A DNA stretch of 64,000 bases from Vigna angularis (GCF_016808095.1 NC_068974.1:33821090-33885089); one strand, 5' to 3'. Counted from the first letter of the stretch, positions 47,575 to 60,440 are shown. Program-made: numbers and translations. Notes: generated from the letters alone by a model not told the origin.

Positions 47575-47660
47575 CACTTTGGCTAAGGAAAGACTTGGTA
47601 CTTAAGTTGTCCATTGTGACACACCTCTCTTTCCTGAAAGTCTACTCGACAAGTTTTTAA
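47575..47660 (+). repeat. Segment shared with the Athila-like leader
   Basis: Words CTTGGTACTTAAGTTGTCCA and CACCTCTCTTTCCTG are almost identical to 16556-16640 in the untranslated leader of the Athila-like element, in the same orientation. Confidence 0.85.
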
Positions 47661-49190
47661 CTTAAATCTTGTTGAACAGATTATGTACTGTTAAATTATT
47701 GTGCAATATATCTTGTTGGAATGAAAATTTCTGATGAATTCATGTTATTGTGGTAGATATGGAATTATGATTTATAATTGTGATGGTAGGATAGAGGAAT
47801 CTTAAAAACCGGAGTTGGTACATCCCTGATCATAGAGCAGCCCTGGTCAAATCCAGTAAGTTGTGACTAGTCATATGTACTGACGTTTATGGTGAGTTTG
47901 ATTCGTCAAACATTTGATTCTTCTCCGTTGACCATTTATGGTGATATTTTAGTAATGTTAATTTATTTTGTGATATATTCATTTTGTATGATTTCTACGA
48001 TGATTGGATTTTATTGGATTTGAATTTATGCATCTGAACATGATATGAGTATTATGGGGAGATTTTGTAAGGGTATAATGTGAGTTGAGGAATATGAGCA
48101 TGGTATGAGTCTCGTGGAGAGATTTAGTAATGATATGGTATTTGTGTATATGTTGATGTTGAGGGTCCTGTAGTTGGAGGTTATCCTGATACTCTAATAA
48201 TCATTCAGTCTCAAGTAGAGAAGGATGAATTATGTGGTGAGAGGGGCAGGAAGTCTTGGTCTATGTGCCGGTTTTGGACATAATGTTGAGGACTAACCTT
48301 GTGGATGGTATGGAGGGTAGGAGGTCCTGGTCTATGTGCCGGTTTTTGACATAGTGTTGAGGACTAACCTTGTGGATGGTATGGAGTATTTTGGAAGTGT
48401 ATTTGTAAGAAGAAGTAAAAGTCATCACAAGTGCATAACCTCCCGTGACCGCTCATCAACATATCATTGGAATGAATGTCTATTGGGTATTGTGGAATGA
48501 GTGTCTATTGGGTATTGTGGAATGAGTGTCTATTGAGTATTGTGAAACGAGTGTCTATTAAGTATTATGGGATGAGTGTCTATTAGTAATTGTGGTATTG
48601 TGGGATGAGTATCTATGATGCGATTGTTGTATGATGGTATGAAGGTGTCTGACATATATAATTATTATATGAGGTTTGTTGAGTGTATCAAAGTAATGGA
48701 TGAGTATCTATGATGCGATTGTTGTATGATCGTATGAGTATCTATGATGCGATTGTTGTATGATGGTATGAGGGTGTTTGGCATAATTATTATATGAGGT
48801 TTGTTGAGTGTATCAAAGTAATGGATGAGTATCTATGATGGTATGAGGGTGTCTGACATAATTATTATGAGGTTTGTTGAGTGTATCAAAGTAATTATGC
48901 ATGTTTTATAAATGATTAGTTGCATGTTAGCTCACCCTACTTGTTTGTGTTTGTGTATGTGCAATGATCGTATAATTCGTTATACGGGAGCAGATGGAGG
49001 AATGTCGTCTGATTCAGTGCCAATGAAGAAAGAGATAGAAGAATAAATTAGAAGAATTCGAGTTATATTTATGAGTTTATATCAACTATGAATTTTCAAG
49101 TGTGAGATTAAGGGATGTTACCTTAAATATAATGCTACAATATATCAATTATGAATTATTAAGTATGAGATTACGGGATGTTACATCTAC

Positions 49191-49480
49191 TCCTTACATT
49201 TTTTTTACATGGTCTATCCTTTGTAATTTTACATTATCTATTATTTATATTTTTATTCATATTCTAGTATCTGTATTTGTACAAAATCTACTTTTTATTA
49301 TTCACAGAGTTTATTCTTTACACCTTTTCTACAAGGTTTATCATTTGTAGCTTTAGGTTGTGTACTCTTCACAGTTTTTTTTATCGTCTAACTTTTGTAT
49401 TTTTACCGAGTTCATACAATATTCTGTATGTCGTTTATCCTTTTATTCTTAAAGAATTTACTCTATATTTTTTTTCATAT
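49191..49480 (+). repeat. Pyrimidine-rich TCTAC/TTTACA quasi-repeat
   Basis: It is the same degenerate word pattern as 8160-8600, 43560-43930 and 52800-53150. No gene is seen from 49191 to 49683. Confidence 0.7.
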
Positions 49481-49683
49481 TCCCATAATTCAAATTGAAA
49501 GTTCTAACTAAATAATGCTTCATGTCTTAAAAATATGTTTTAAAATGAATCTATAATAAATAATAATAATAAAATAGTTCATAATAAATATTAATAATAG
49601 TAAAATAATATTATAATAAATAATAATAAATATATAAATAACAAAAATAATAAAATATAAATAACTATAAATACCAATAAATA

Positions 49684-50749
49684 AGTTTAATGTTTCGGTA
49701 GGTCTCTTTTTTCGTCCATAATTTTAATTATTTTTGAAAAATTAAAACAAACAGAGGTTTACCGTCAAATTGGACAAACGCCGTTTAAGAGGCTCTTATA
49801 TGACATGCTGACAGTATTTTCGCCTAAACTAAACCTTCTCGCATGGACGAGATATGCACTGGAATATTTTCATTTAAGCTAAAACTAAGTTGTCTGAGCA
49901 AGATTTAGGCTAAAACATGGGGTGTGCACTGGAACATTTTCGCTTATGTGAAACTTTGCTCGCTTGGGCGACAATGTCCTGCAACTAATTAAGGTTGAGC
50001 CACTAGAGCTTTTTTACTTAGGCGAAACTTGGGTCGCCTGGACGAATCCTTTTAAAACTGTTTCCTTGTCAATCTAGCTTAAGTGAGACCACACGACCCT
50101 ATGTTAAAACTCAGAAAAGAATGGACTGATTCATAACCACTTTTTTTCCAACACAGTGCTTTCTTTCCTCAAACTATAGGGCGCGAGATATGAAGAGATA
50201 AAACACTAGTACTTTTTCCCAGAAAGAAAAGTGGTTTTGCTTCCACGGGAATATGATCCTTCTTGATTAGGATTCCTACTTTTTGATATACCATTAAAAT
50301 CATTGTTGGTATTGAGGTAAGGTGGCTCATTTTCATGGATTACACAACAAAGTATACTTTGATGAAATTCAATTCTGAAACAAGAGCCAAATAGTAGGCT
50401 GAATATAACGCAACTTCATTCATTCAAGATAATCAAATACATTGCTATTTGAGTTTTCATTCACAAACTCACCTTAACATCATCTTTGCATCCTAACAAA
50501 ATGAATGCATCAGTCAAACTTGTGTTTTAGTTTTCTGCATATCTCGCCTAGGCGAGAAGGTTTAGCTTAGGCGAAGATATTGTTAGCATGTCATGTAAGA
50601 GCCTCTTAAACGACATTTGTCCAATTTGACAACAAACCTCTATTTGTTTCAATTTTTTAAAGATAAGGATTCAATTGAGACCTCGAATAACTAGAGAACT
50701 TATTTGAGATTCTGAACAAAAAAAAAGGGACCTACCTAAACATTAAACC
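49684..50749. mobile_element. Mutator-like element with inverted ends (1066 bp)
   Basis: The ends AGTTTAATGTTTCGGTAGGT and the reverse complement of ACCTACCTAAACATTAAACC match, with inverted arms of roughly 180-200 bp. An exact 9-bp repeat CAATAAATA lies on each side (49675-49683 and 50750-50758). Inner arms carry GCTCGCTTGGGCGA/CGCCTAGGCGAG words. A minus-strand stretch near 50473-50520 looks exon-like (ends AAG|GTGAGT). Confidence 0.85.
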
Positions 50750-50758
50750 CAATAAATA

Positions 50759-51012
50759 ATATATATAAATATAATTAATAATAAAATGAATGAAAATAAA
50801 TAATAATTAATGATAATAAATTATAATAAATATAAATAATAAATAATATGAATAGTAAGTAATCTAAATAATAAATAAATCCTTATTAGGTTCAATGTAT
50901 ATTAAATAGATTAGATGATACAAATAGATTAGATGATACAAAGAGACCAAATGATACAAGTTGAAATCACAAAACCATATATCTAAAACTTGATTAGACG
51001 AATCAATACTTA
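50759..51012. other. AT-rich DNA, paralogue of 41690-42059
   Basis: It contains AATAATAAATA words and ATGATACAAGTTGAAATCA repeated several times. No gene. Confidence 0.5.
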
Positions 51013-52501
51013 CACTAGTACAATAAACAGAAATGGCATCGGTTAGTTTGGTTTATACGCACCGGTTTTACAACCGGTGCATATGGAGGCGAGGTAAAAA
51101 GAACACGTTTAATGCCTCGGTTCTAAACCGGGTCAAAAAAGGATCGATTTTGGCATCGGTTATCTTTTGAACCGAGTCAGTATCATAGAAAATTCAATAA
51201 AAAAAAATTCAGAAAACTGCCAATGCATCTGGGTCTTTTCCTCAATCCTTTAACATAGCAGCCTTATATGCCAGTGCATTTTCAGAAAACTCAAACTCAG
51301 GGTATACAGGATCTCAAAGTAGAATTCGAACTCAAACTCAAACATTTTCAGTTATAATTCCAAAACACAAACTAACTCCAAAATTCAGAATAAGATACAT
51401 CACAGAGTCCAAAACACAAACCAACTCCAAAATTCAGAATAAGATACATAGCAGATAAAACCAAAAATCATCGTGAATAAATTGTTCATACTCTTCAAAT
51501 CACTCATCCTCTCTGCACAAACTCATTTACATCTTCAACTCTGTGTTAGAAAGAACCCCCTACTCTTCAAACTAGCAACTTTCATCCTCTACAGAAACTC
51601 ATTTTCATAGATTGAGCCATAGCCGCCAACCCACCAGGCGGTGTGACATTGTTTCCCGTTGCCCTCACCTCCGCCGCCTGAATCGCGGAAGCATCACTCT
51701 GATCCACCGCTTTGTGGCACCAGGCGGTCCATGAACAACACTAGATCTGAGATCGCGTCCGCTGGTGGAGTGAGATCGCGTCCGGTTGGGTGGCGATTGG
51801 TGGTGGGGTTGGGGTTGCGGGGTGGGAGGCGTGACGGGTTGGGGTTGCGGGGTGGGAGGCAGCCATGGCTTTCGGAGGCGTTGAAGGAGATGTGGCGACG
51901 GCGGAGCAACGGAGTGGTGGCGACGGAGAGGCGGAGCGGCGGAGTGGTGGCAAAGCAACAGAGAGAAGAAGAAGAGGAACTGTGAGAAGGAGATTTGAGC
52001 GAGAGAGAAGAAGAGGAAGAGTGAGAAGGGTACCGTGAAAGGAGATCTGAGCGGCGGAGCGGTAGAGTGGTGGCTTTGAGATTTGAGCGTGAGCGAGAGA
52101 GAAGAAGAGGAAGAGTGAAGGAGATCGCGTGAGCGAGAGAGAAGAGGAAGAGTGAAGCAGATCTGAGCGTGAGCGAGAGAGAAGAAGAGGAAGAGTGAGA
52201 TATGTACGAGTATACTGCCTCGGTTAATATTTGACTGAGGTAAGAGAGGCATACTGACTCGGTTTCAACATACCCGGTGCCTAAAGTTTCAAAAAATAAT
52301 TAAAATTTAAAAATATATACGGGTTATATGCTTCGGTTGACGCGTAACAGATGTTGAAAATTTTTTTGGTTTCGGTTCTACTGATACCCGAGGCATATAA
52401 GTTGTTTAAAACTACAAAAATGTCACCGCGCTTTTATACGCTTCGGTTTCAGTAAAACCGAGGCATATAGCGCGCGTTAAAAAGCTTCGTTTTTACTAGT
52501 G
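51013..52501. mobile_element. Non-autonomous CACTA element 2
   Basis: It starts CACTAGTA and ends TTACTAGTG, flanked by TTA (51010-51012 and 52502-52504). Subterminal regions carry ACCGAGGCATAT-like words. The middle (51960-52200) is a GAGAGAGAAGAAGAGGAAGAG-type tandem stretch that creates the long false minus-strand frame at 51665-52252. Confidence 0.88.
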
Positions 52502-53375
52502 TTACTCTAATAAAATGATACAAGTTTAAATATTTCAACTATCAATACAAACTTATCGTATTGATCTGGCAAAGTAATGTTGAAGTTTCTACTTGTACTA
52601 ATAAGATGATATAGTAAAATAAATTTATACGATTAATATAGTAGAATAAGTATAAACAAAAAATAGATGGGCGTGTCTTTACAATCATCAGACAAATTTA
52701 TTAATACATATAAAAAGAGTATCATATATTGATGAGTTACATGTGTTTGATTAAACAAGTTTGTCCAACATCTTTCCAATATACCAATAAGCACAAAATT
52801 GCAAATAATCACTACTCTACGTTTTTTTCATAATTTATCCTGTGTTTTTAAATTGTCTACTCTTTATATTCTTTTGTATAGTCTAACATTTATTTCTATT
52901 TACAAGTTTGGTTTTGACAATTTTTTGCATATCCTTTGTAATTTTTACATCATCTACTATTTAAATTTTGGTGAATCATCTAGCTTTTGTATTTTTACAG
53001 CCTACTATGTACTCTTTTTGTTGATAGTCTAACTTTTAGATTTTTCCAGAGTCTATTTTTTACACTTTTATACATATGGTCTATCATTTGTAGTTTTAGA
53101 TTGTATATCTTTATACATTTTTTAACATAGTCTAAAGTTTTACATTTTTACTACATTATAATTTTGTTTAGAAAAATTATGAGTTAGAAAACTTTGAATT
53201 TTTATTAGGCATGAATATTTGGTATGATATGACATTTTATTTGCAGTAACTTAGAATTTACTATCAAAAGATAATAAGATATGTACAGTGATGAAGCTAT
53301 TGAAAATGAATTTGAAAATGCAATTATTTCTGTCAAAGAAATTGCTTTTGAAATGGATATACACTCTATATTTAG

Positions 53376-53485
<110 letters not shown>

Positions 53486-53632
53486 AAAAAAAATTGATAA
53501 AAGTCTTGATAATGAAATTGTAAAATCTTTTTCAAAATCATTTAGAATTGATTATGTAGATAAAGTAATCACAACACTTCAAAGTAGATTCAAATAATTT
53601 AAAATATATGAAGATTTATTTATTTTATTTAA

Positions 53633-55921
53633 TATAACATCTTATTTTAATAGTATAAAACTACTAAAGTAAAACATTACAAGGATGATAATATAACAAA
53701 TAGATGAAACAAACCTACCACAAAAGCCAGAGATCTACATCTTGTAGAATCATCTAACAAATCATCTACTTCATTCTCACCACTCGCTAGAATAACTGAA
53801 AAGACGTCTCCCTAAGCTCACACCATTTAGATGATCATTGTAAAAGAGAAAAACAACACACGGACAGACAACACAAATGCAAGGATAAGCTAGTGATAAA
53901 GCATTTCATCATAGTAAAATAAAATTCTATGATATATTATATTGCACACCAAATAAAACATCCATCTTAATCATATTATAGACATAGACTTGACTCATGT
54001 GGATATAGTATGAATGTCGAGCTTTAACGATTTGTGCACTAAAAGTGGTGAAATAGCTGACCCACCCCGAGCTACAACACAAGGTCAGTTGTTTATCATT
54101 TGCCTGAGGCTAAGGTAAATTCCCTAAACTAGGACCTTGTGCTACTCTCACCACATGACTCACCCATCTCTATGTGAGAATGAATGACCATTAGAGTGTC
54201 AAGATGAACTCCAAGACTAAGCTTCCTACATTCACTTAATCAACAACATACTTATCACCATCATGATATATAACCCACATAATCATGTACATATATTTCA
54301 CATAAACATGGTAAGCAATCACATTCCATATACACTAATACACAAGAACCAGTCCAAAAAAAACCACTCAACTGCATAAAAATCCATTTAAACTCATACA
54401 ACCAGAAGTAGTGCTCAGCCCTAAAAAGTTGCTCAGTGCTGCAACCACTAGATAGTGGTGCTCAACCCCAACAACACTACAAAGTGGCGCTCAACCGCCA
54501 TGAGAAAGGTGCTCAACACCATATTAGAACTTGAAACTCTTCTTCTATGACTTTAGGCATTTCCTATACCAGTTCAACTTATCCCTAGGTTTGTCTTGAC
54601 ATTGTGAAACCTTAGAAAAACTACTCTAACTCAAAATGACCACTTCAAACCAAATCAACTTCCTTAAACTATCCAAATTCATTTCTACTCTTTCCACCAA
54701 TTTCAATCAACCAAAGGTATAAACAAGTCATAAATGACTCTATGACAAACCCCAAATCATCATTTTTGCCCCTAACCATCCAATTTGAAATCTCACTAGT
54801 CAAAACCCCTAAAACTAGCTCCAAACCAAGCTAAGCTCCACCTATCAACCACCAAACACTTATATTTCACTCATTTCAACATCAAAACCAGTTCTAAATG
54901 CCAAAATAACCAACCTTAATCTTCTGATTTTCCCTCCTAACCGTTATATAAAAAATTCACAAGTAAAAACTTCTTAATTTGAACTTAAAACATTCTAAAA
55001 CCATCACATTAACCTATACCAATTTTCCAATCAGATTTTCACCAACTCAAGGTGCTAACAAATTACAATTAATGTGTAACCAAACATGAAACATCAAATT
55101 TCTCAATCCACACCTTATCTCACAAACTTGCCTATTAAAACCACTTTCAACCACAAAACCTATGTATTTGATAACTCCTCATTCCTTAAACCTTGCTACC
55201 TATTTCAGACATCAAAACGATATTATAACATACGTTCCAATGTAAAAAAAAACATCGAAATCACATCAAATCAAAATTAAATCATTAACTAAGCAACCAC
55301 ACACATTGAAATGATCTAACATTAGCATACTTATTGAAATTATACTAAATGAATTTAAGATACATACAAAAACCAAACTTACACCACAAACATAATTTAA
55401 AGTCAAACATCTAGCTTCCCTTACCTGACACCGAAGCCACTAAACTCTAAGAACACTGAAACCTTTGCTTCCGACTCAATGAACTCTAGAAACGCTTACA
55501 AATCACCAAATCATGATCGGAGTTAGTCCTTAGAACCACAAATTTACAAAGAATCAAGAATAGAGAACAAATGACACATGCGAAGGGATTCCTAAGCATG
55601 ATTATAAACAAAGAACAAAAGGAAAAAGAGGTAGAAACTTATTTGCTGTAAACGAAGAATTGATCGGTTAGAAATGGAGATCACTCATCTATGATCTCAT
55701 AGGAACTTCCTAATCAAACAGATGACCGAGGAGTGAGATTTACTAGAGAGAATGGAGAGAAAACTAAGATGAATAGTTTTAGAGATGATTTATGTTTTAA
55801 GTAATGAAACGAGTTTAAATAATTCTATTTTTATAAGCGATTTATTTTAATTTTAAAATATTCGGTCTCATTATTTTAAAACACTTATAAGCTCTAATAC
55901 TCTTTTTTCTAGGTTCTAACA
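53633..55921 (-). mobile_element. Solo LTR in unit 4 (2289 bp)
   Basis: Units 1 and 3 read straight through this point (TTTATTTAGTGTTTAAAAA), giving empty sites. The insert starts TATAACATC and ends GGTTCTAACA, with TTTAA before and TTTAG after. The layout matches the other LTRs on the minus strand. A central block (54410-54520) repeats GTGCTCAAC words. Frames inside it are not genes. Confidence 0.8.
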
Positions 55922-56534
55922 TTTAGTGCTTAAAAACTTAAAGTCACTGTGTACACTTTTGAAAGAAATATGTTTGAACCTTGAATTAAAACATGATAAT
56001 TTATTGGATCTTGATTGTGTTGTACATATCCTTCGGGTTAATAAGTCAGATTGACTGACAAACCGTTGATTGACGTGTCAATCGACCGATGGACTGAAGG
56101 GTTGACTGACCGACTAACAGGTCGATCGACCGATTACAGAATAAAGGTCAGATTAACACTTAATAAATGATAATCAAGAATCAACCAACTAATTATTGTT
56201 AAAGTATAAATAAAAGTCTAAGGTATTGTTATTGAGAGATGCATCACTGCATTTAATACCCTTCCATCGGTCACCTACTCATTTGAGCATCAAAGTACGT
56301 TTTTATAAGTACCATTCGAAAAGTGTTGGATGAATGGAAGACTTTGAATTAAGTTAAGTATGACACTTTAATGGATAATTTTATATATATAAAAGAAAAC
56401 CTCAAAACAATTTTAAATAAAAAAACCTTATTATTCTTTTAGACATCCCAACCTGAAACACTTTATTACATCATGATGAATATCATTAAAACCAACCACT
56501 TTATTCATGAATATTCGAACAAGAAAAATATATA

Positions 56535-56921
56535 CTAAATGGTTGGGCACTTTTGTAGACAAGAATCGATCACTTCAGACACGGCACCGCTACCATCTGA
56601 CATACAAAATGAATCATTAAAAATATGAAAAGCATATTAACTGAAATATGAAAAATATGACAACAATGTTGTAAGAATTTTAATACCAATGTTGATGTTT
56701 ATTGACTTCTTAACCCCACAACGATTAATGCACTCAGAAGCTTCTTTAGACATTAATGGGCACTTTCCAATACAAATCGCAAAACATATTGGATAAGCCA
56801 AAGTAGATGTAAGACAATCTATCCCACATCTAGCAGGACATGAAAGTTTAGCTGCTCCTAAGAAACAGAACATCATTATTAGAACAACAACACTAACATT
56901 TTTCATCTCATTCTTTGCCAT
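56535..56921 (-). CDS. Secreted cysteine-rich peptide, thionin-like (two exons)
   Basis: Exon 1 is 56687-56921 and exon 2 is 56535-56596, joined across a 90-bp GT-AG intron (56597-56686). The product is 98 residues with a signal peptide of about 24 residues ending near LGAA. Ten mature cysteines sit at 28, 32, 36, 46, 50, 54, 64, 68, 91 and 95, the same pattern as the copy at 29542-29931. Between the two proteins the cysteines, the CGIDC and AYPICFAIC segments and the SKEASEC loop are conserved, while the loops between vary. This is the second of two apparently functional members of the local array. The role is unknown; a secreted defence-type peptide is the best guess from family resemblance. 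Confidence 0.75.
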
Positions 56922-57004
56922 AATTTTTTTTCAACCCTTTACTATGTCAAAATTTTGCCTACAATTTAAATTTATGCTGAGTCTTTCAAGAGAAGCCAAA
57001 CATT

Positions 57005-57012
57005 CTTATATA
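57005..57012 (-). promoter_or_regulatory. TATA box of the unit 4 cysteine-rich gene
   Basis: TATATAAG on the minus strand is 84 bp upstream of the start codon, as in unit 1. Confidence 0.65.
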
Positions 57013-57375
57013 GGCACACAATAACTCCTAATTTTAGAATTATATTAATGGTCTTAATTAGGATCAATGTGCTTTGCACTCTTTAATGATGGATTTTTAA
57101 ACTTATTAACGAATTGTTGAGGTTCATGTCTTAGATAAATAATTCAAATTGAAAAGTAAAAAAAATCATTTTTTTCTAAATGATTTTTCTTTTAGCAAGA
57201 TCTTAAAATGAATGTGACGTGGACTTAAAAAAATAAGTGAGGACATTATATTATAAATATTGAAATGATTTAATATATATTGGTGAAAATATATGTAATA
57301 GACACATTTATGTTTACTTTTTTTTATAATAATAAAAATAAAAAAATATTATTGTTGTTATTATTATAGAAAGAA

Positions 57376-57378
<3 letters not shown>

Positions 57379-57460
<82 letters not shown>
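57379..57460. repeat. Compound (TA)n(TG)n microsatellite
   Basis: About 25 TA units followed by about 15 TG units. Confidence 0.95.
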
Positions 57461-57464
<4 letters not shown>

Positions 57465-57549
57465 CAATGAAAAATTTAAATTAAGATATATAATGATTGA
57501 TTAAATAATAATAATTAAAAAGATTAAATACAATGTAATTATTGATTAA

Positions 57550-58050
57550 ATTAATAATAATTACAATATTAATGACTAAAGAAATAAATTAAAAAAATAT
57601 TAATGGTAATAATAACATTAATATTTGAAGAAAAATGTTAAAATAAAATATAATTATTGAATAAAATTACAAAATTAGTAAAGATAGTTATATTAATAAT
57701 TAAAAGTGAATAAATTAAAAGTGAATATAATAATAATTACAATATTAATGACCAAAGAAATAAATTAAAAAATATTAATTGTAATAATAACATTAATATT
57801 TGAAGAAAAATGTTAAAATAAAATATAATTATTGAATAAAATTACAAAATTAGTAAAGATAGTTATATTAAGAATTAAAAGTGAATATAATTAAAAGTTA
57901 ATAAATTAAAAGTGAATATAATAATAATTAAAATATTAATGACTAAAGAAATAACTTCAAAAAAATATTACTTGTAATAATAACATTAATATTTAAAGAA
58001 AAATGTTAAAATAAAATATAATTATTGAATAAAATTACAAAATTAGTAAA
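57550..58050. repeat. About 180-bp tandem repeat, three units
   Basis: AATAATAATTA(C/A)AATATTAATGAC recurs near 57553, 57729 and 57920, each followed by the same AT-rich text. The paralogue at 35335-35480 has a single unit. Confidence 0.8.
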
Positions 58051-58502
58051 GAGAAAATGTGAATATACTCTTAACTTATTATTCAAAGTCAAATATAACA
58101 ATTCTGTTTAAAACAATTTGACATATCACATTATTTAACAGAATAAATTAATATCAAAATTCATCTTGTAAATAAAGGTAATAAAGTGTAATAAATGTTT
58201 TCTGTTTTCAATAAATACCAATTCAAAATTCGTAAAGTGTTAATTAAACGAATTATTTAAACTTGAATATGTGGACCAGTTGTTGAACGTGTTTCATCAA
58301 CAGTCATGTACTGATGTTGTGCGGTCTCAACTCCAACTGTTACATAGTTATGTTGAACCATGGAAGCATTTTCTACTGCATTATTATCACGAAAGCTTCA
58401 ATTACCTTAACCAATTTGGCCATATCTTGATTTATAGGAGGGAGATTAGTTGTCAAATTTTGCTCACATATAATTTGGACAAAACTAATAGTACACAATA
58501 GA
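58051..58502. other. Duplicated AT-rich segment, paralogue of 35500-36207
   Basis: No intact gene is seen. GTACTGATGTTGTGC and TTGAACCATGGAAGCATT match the other copy. Confidence 0.55.
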
Positions 58503-58536
58503 AACTTAGTACACCTAAAATCTAGATATAACATAT

Positions 58537-58571
<35 letters not shown>

Positions 58572-58697
58572 GTTCTACACTATTATCAGATATACTATAC
58601 TGAACTATAAAGGTAATAAAGTCCTTTCAAAATAAAGAGACCAACAAATCGTCTTATTCTAAGACTCATCTCTATAACCAACTAACACCTTCTCATT
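58503..58697 (-). repeat. LTR fragment, paralogue of the start of LTR copy C
   Basis: TACACCTAAAATCTAGATATAACATAT then an (AT)n tract (58536-58566) and GGTTCTACACTATTATCAG match 36208-36339 joined to 37654-37760, without the Mutator-like insert. Confidence 0.65.
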
Positions 58698-59134
58698 GTA
58701 AGTTTTGGAGCAGTTGGAGTTATGTGAGAAGAATGAGCTAAATGGAGAAGAAATGGAGTTAAATGTTGGGGTAGTTGAAAAATAAAATATGGAGAGAGGA
58801 TGAAGTTTGTGTTGTGTAAAAAAAAAATAATTAAAAGAGAAAAGAATAGGAAGAGTTGGGTGTGTTTTACGTGAAATGAGGGAAATAGGAATTTGGTTTG
58901 CAAATGAAAGGAAATAGAAAAGGGAGAGAGAGGTTATGGGTGGGGACTTGGTACATCATTTAGTTGAAATGAAAAAGAAAAGAGAGATAAAAGAGTGGTT
59001 ACATGGTTTACGTAAGGATAGTGAGAGAATAATATATAATGTTTTGGAATTGGTTTAAAAAAAGGGAAGAAAGAGAAGAATGAAAGTGGGGTGGGTAGTA
59101 AAATAACAAGAGAGAGAAAAGAAAAGAAGAGAAG
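58698..59134. other. Purine-rich non-coding stretch
   Basis: Mostly GAAAAGAGAGA-type sequence. It may be the start of the LTR that ends at 61979, but no boundary is convincing. Confidence 0.35.
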
Positions 59135-59693
59135 TTTAGGAATGGTTTAAACCCTTTAGTTGTCTCTATTTATGTGGATTTTTTTCAGTTTGATCTCCGA
59201 CTTATTAGAATCCCCAATTGAGTTCTTAAAAGTGTTAATTTGAGTCAATTGAGCTCTTGTCGTTAAATTTAGTTAACGGGGTTAAGTTTTTGTACAGGTG
59301 GGAGGTTGATGTGTAATTTTTTGAAACGTGGCATGCTGATGTCAAATCCTTCGTAGTGCCAACGATGCTCGTCCCCCCACCACCAACGCAAACCCTCACG
59401 CCACCGTAAGAAGAAGCCATCGCGAGTTTTGTCAGAGCCACCATGAAATCTCAAAACTTGTAGTGCAAAAGCTCCAACATCACAGCGTCACCATGAGCAT
59501 CATCGCGAAACGAAGCTCCTCGCTTCATCTCCTTTATCGCGAAACACTTCCTCGCAACCTGCAAAACCTGAAACAGAAAAAACCCCAAATCTCTTCGCAC
59601 CAGAAACCCTAAATTGCGACTTCGCTCATCTTCCAAATTGAATCCCAAATTTAGATTAGAATTGATTTTTTTTTACTTGCTTTCCTGCTATAG

Positions 59694-59825
59694 GCAATAC
59701 ATTATGATCTTCCCAATTCTTCAAAAATATTTGTTCATAGATCTGGACGGACAGGTCGTGCTGGTAAGTAGATCTGGGTTGTGAGGCTTATTGAGCGTGA
59801 TGTGGGAAGTAGATTTATTGAACCT
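59694..59825 (+). pseudogene. Captured DEAD-box RNA helicase exons
   Basis: 59694-59763 is preceded by a pyrimidine tract plus TATAG and followed by GTAAGT, so it keeps both splice sites. It reads HYDLPNSSKIFVHRSGRTGR and continues AG, helicase motif VI that contacts ATP and RNA. Downstream, 59775-59825 reads VVRLIERDVGSRFIEP, matching the segment that follows motif VI in plant DEAD-box helicases. Introns are retained or shortened, so the capture was from genomic DNA and not a spliced message. Too short to be a working enzyme. Confidence 0.82.
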
Positions 59826-60228
59826 GTTTATGATTAGTTTGCGAGTCAGATTGTCCTAGAAATTGATAAAATCAACATGAATTTTTCTCTATTCAATATA
59901 TCTAAACAGCCAGGGACCTATTATCCCTTAGTTACCATTATCGTTTTCCAGTATTCTAACTAATATGCTAATTACATTTTAAAGTTTGGTATTTTTTATT
60001 TATATAATTATTTATTGATTGTTTTTAGAGCAGTGACCACTCTTGTTGAATCTTTTAGAAGATTATCTAGAAATTGTAAGGCAACTATATTGAAGTTGTG
60101 AGTATGAATGAATTGAGCAGAGGTGGCAATATCATAATTTGATTCAAAATCCATCACCATATCCAAAGGCTACAAGCAATGAAACAAAATAAGGTTTTTT
60201 TTCTTCTACGGCGCCAGGTTAAATTGAA

Positions 60229-60369
60229 GAACAGCGTGAAGTAAGAATTGTTTCAAATATGCATGAGCGTAAAGCTGCAATGGCTCAAGAAGCTGATGCA
60301 TTTGTTGCTCTCCCTAGAGGATACGGAACCATGGAAGAGCTGTTGGAGATGATAACTTGGGCCCAACTT
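60229..60369 (+). pseudogene. Captured LOG (cytokinin riboside 5'-monophosphate phosphoribohydrolase) exon
   Basis: The frame reads [18 protein letters not shown] and on through [19 protein letters not shown] to ITWAQL. This is the conserved core of LONELY GUY enzymes, which release active cytokinin bases. The family motif has Gly-Gly after Pro; here the first Gly is Arg, so the nucleotide-binding site is damaged. The match breaks off at 60369, where helicase-like Gly-rich sequence begins. An ATG at 60259 opens a 100-codon frame, but only its first part is LOG-like. Confidence 0.85.
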
Positions 60370-60440
60370 TGGGGGATTTGGTGGTTCAGATCGTTCGGGA
60401 GGTTTTGGAGAATTTGGCTGTTTGGAGAAGATGAAGAATT
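60370..60440 (+). pseudogene. Captured Gly-rich tail, probably of the same helicase
   Basis: In another frame it reads [15 protein letters not shown], like the Gly-rich C termini of mitochondrial-type plant DEAD-box helicases. It would place LOG sequence between two pieces of one helicase gene. Confidence 0.5.

Larger units (their letters stand above)
46919..49185 (+). mobile_element. Solo LTR, copy D (2267 bp)
   Basis: It begins GATAAGACCCATGAAAAATA and ends GGGATGTTACA, with exact TCTAC on both sides (46914-46918 and 49186-49190). It is the undeleted relative of 33615-35245. It includes two tandem copies of a 70-80-bp TGTGCCGGTTTTTGACATAG segment (48240-48385) and the minisatellite at 48600-48900. 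There are no internal genes. Confidence 0.86.

Noticed and set aside
51665..52252. 195-codon minus-strand frame in CACTA element 2
   Set aside because: It is built from GA-rich tandem sequence and lacks domain features.
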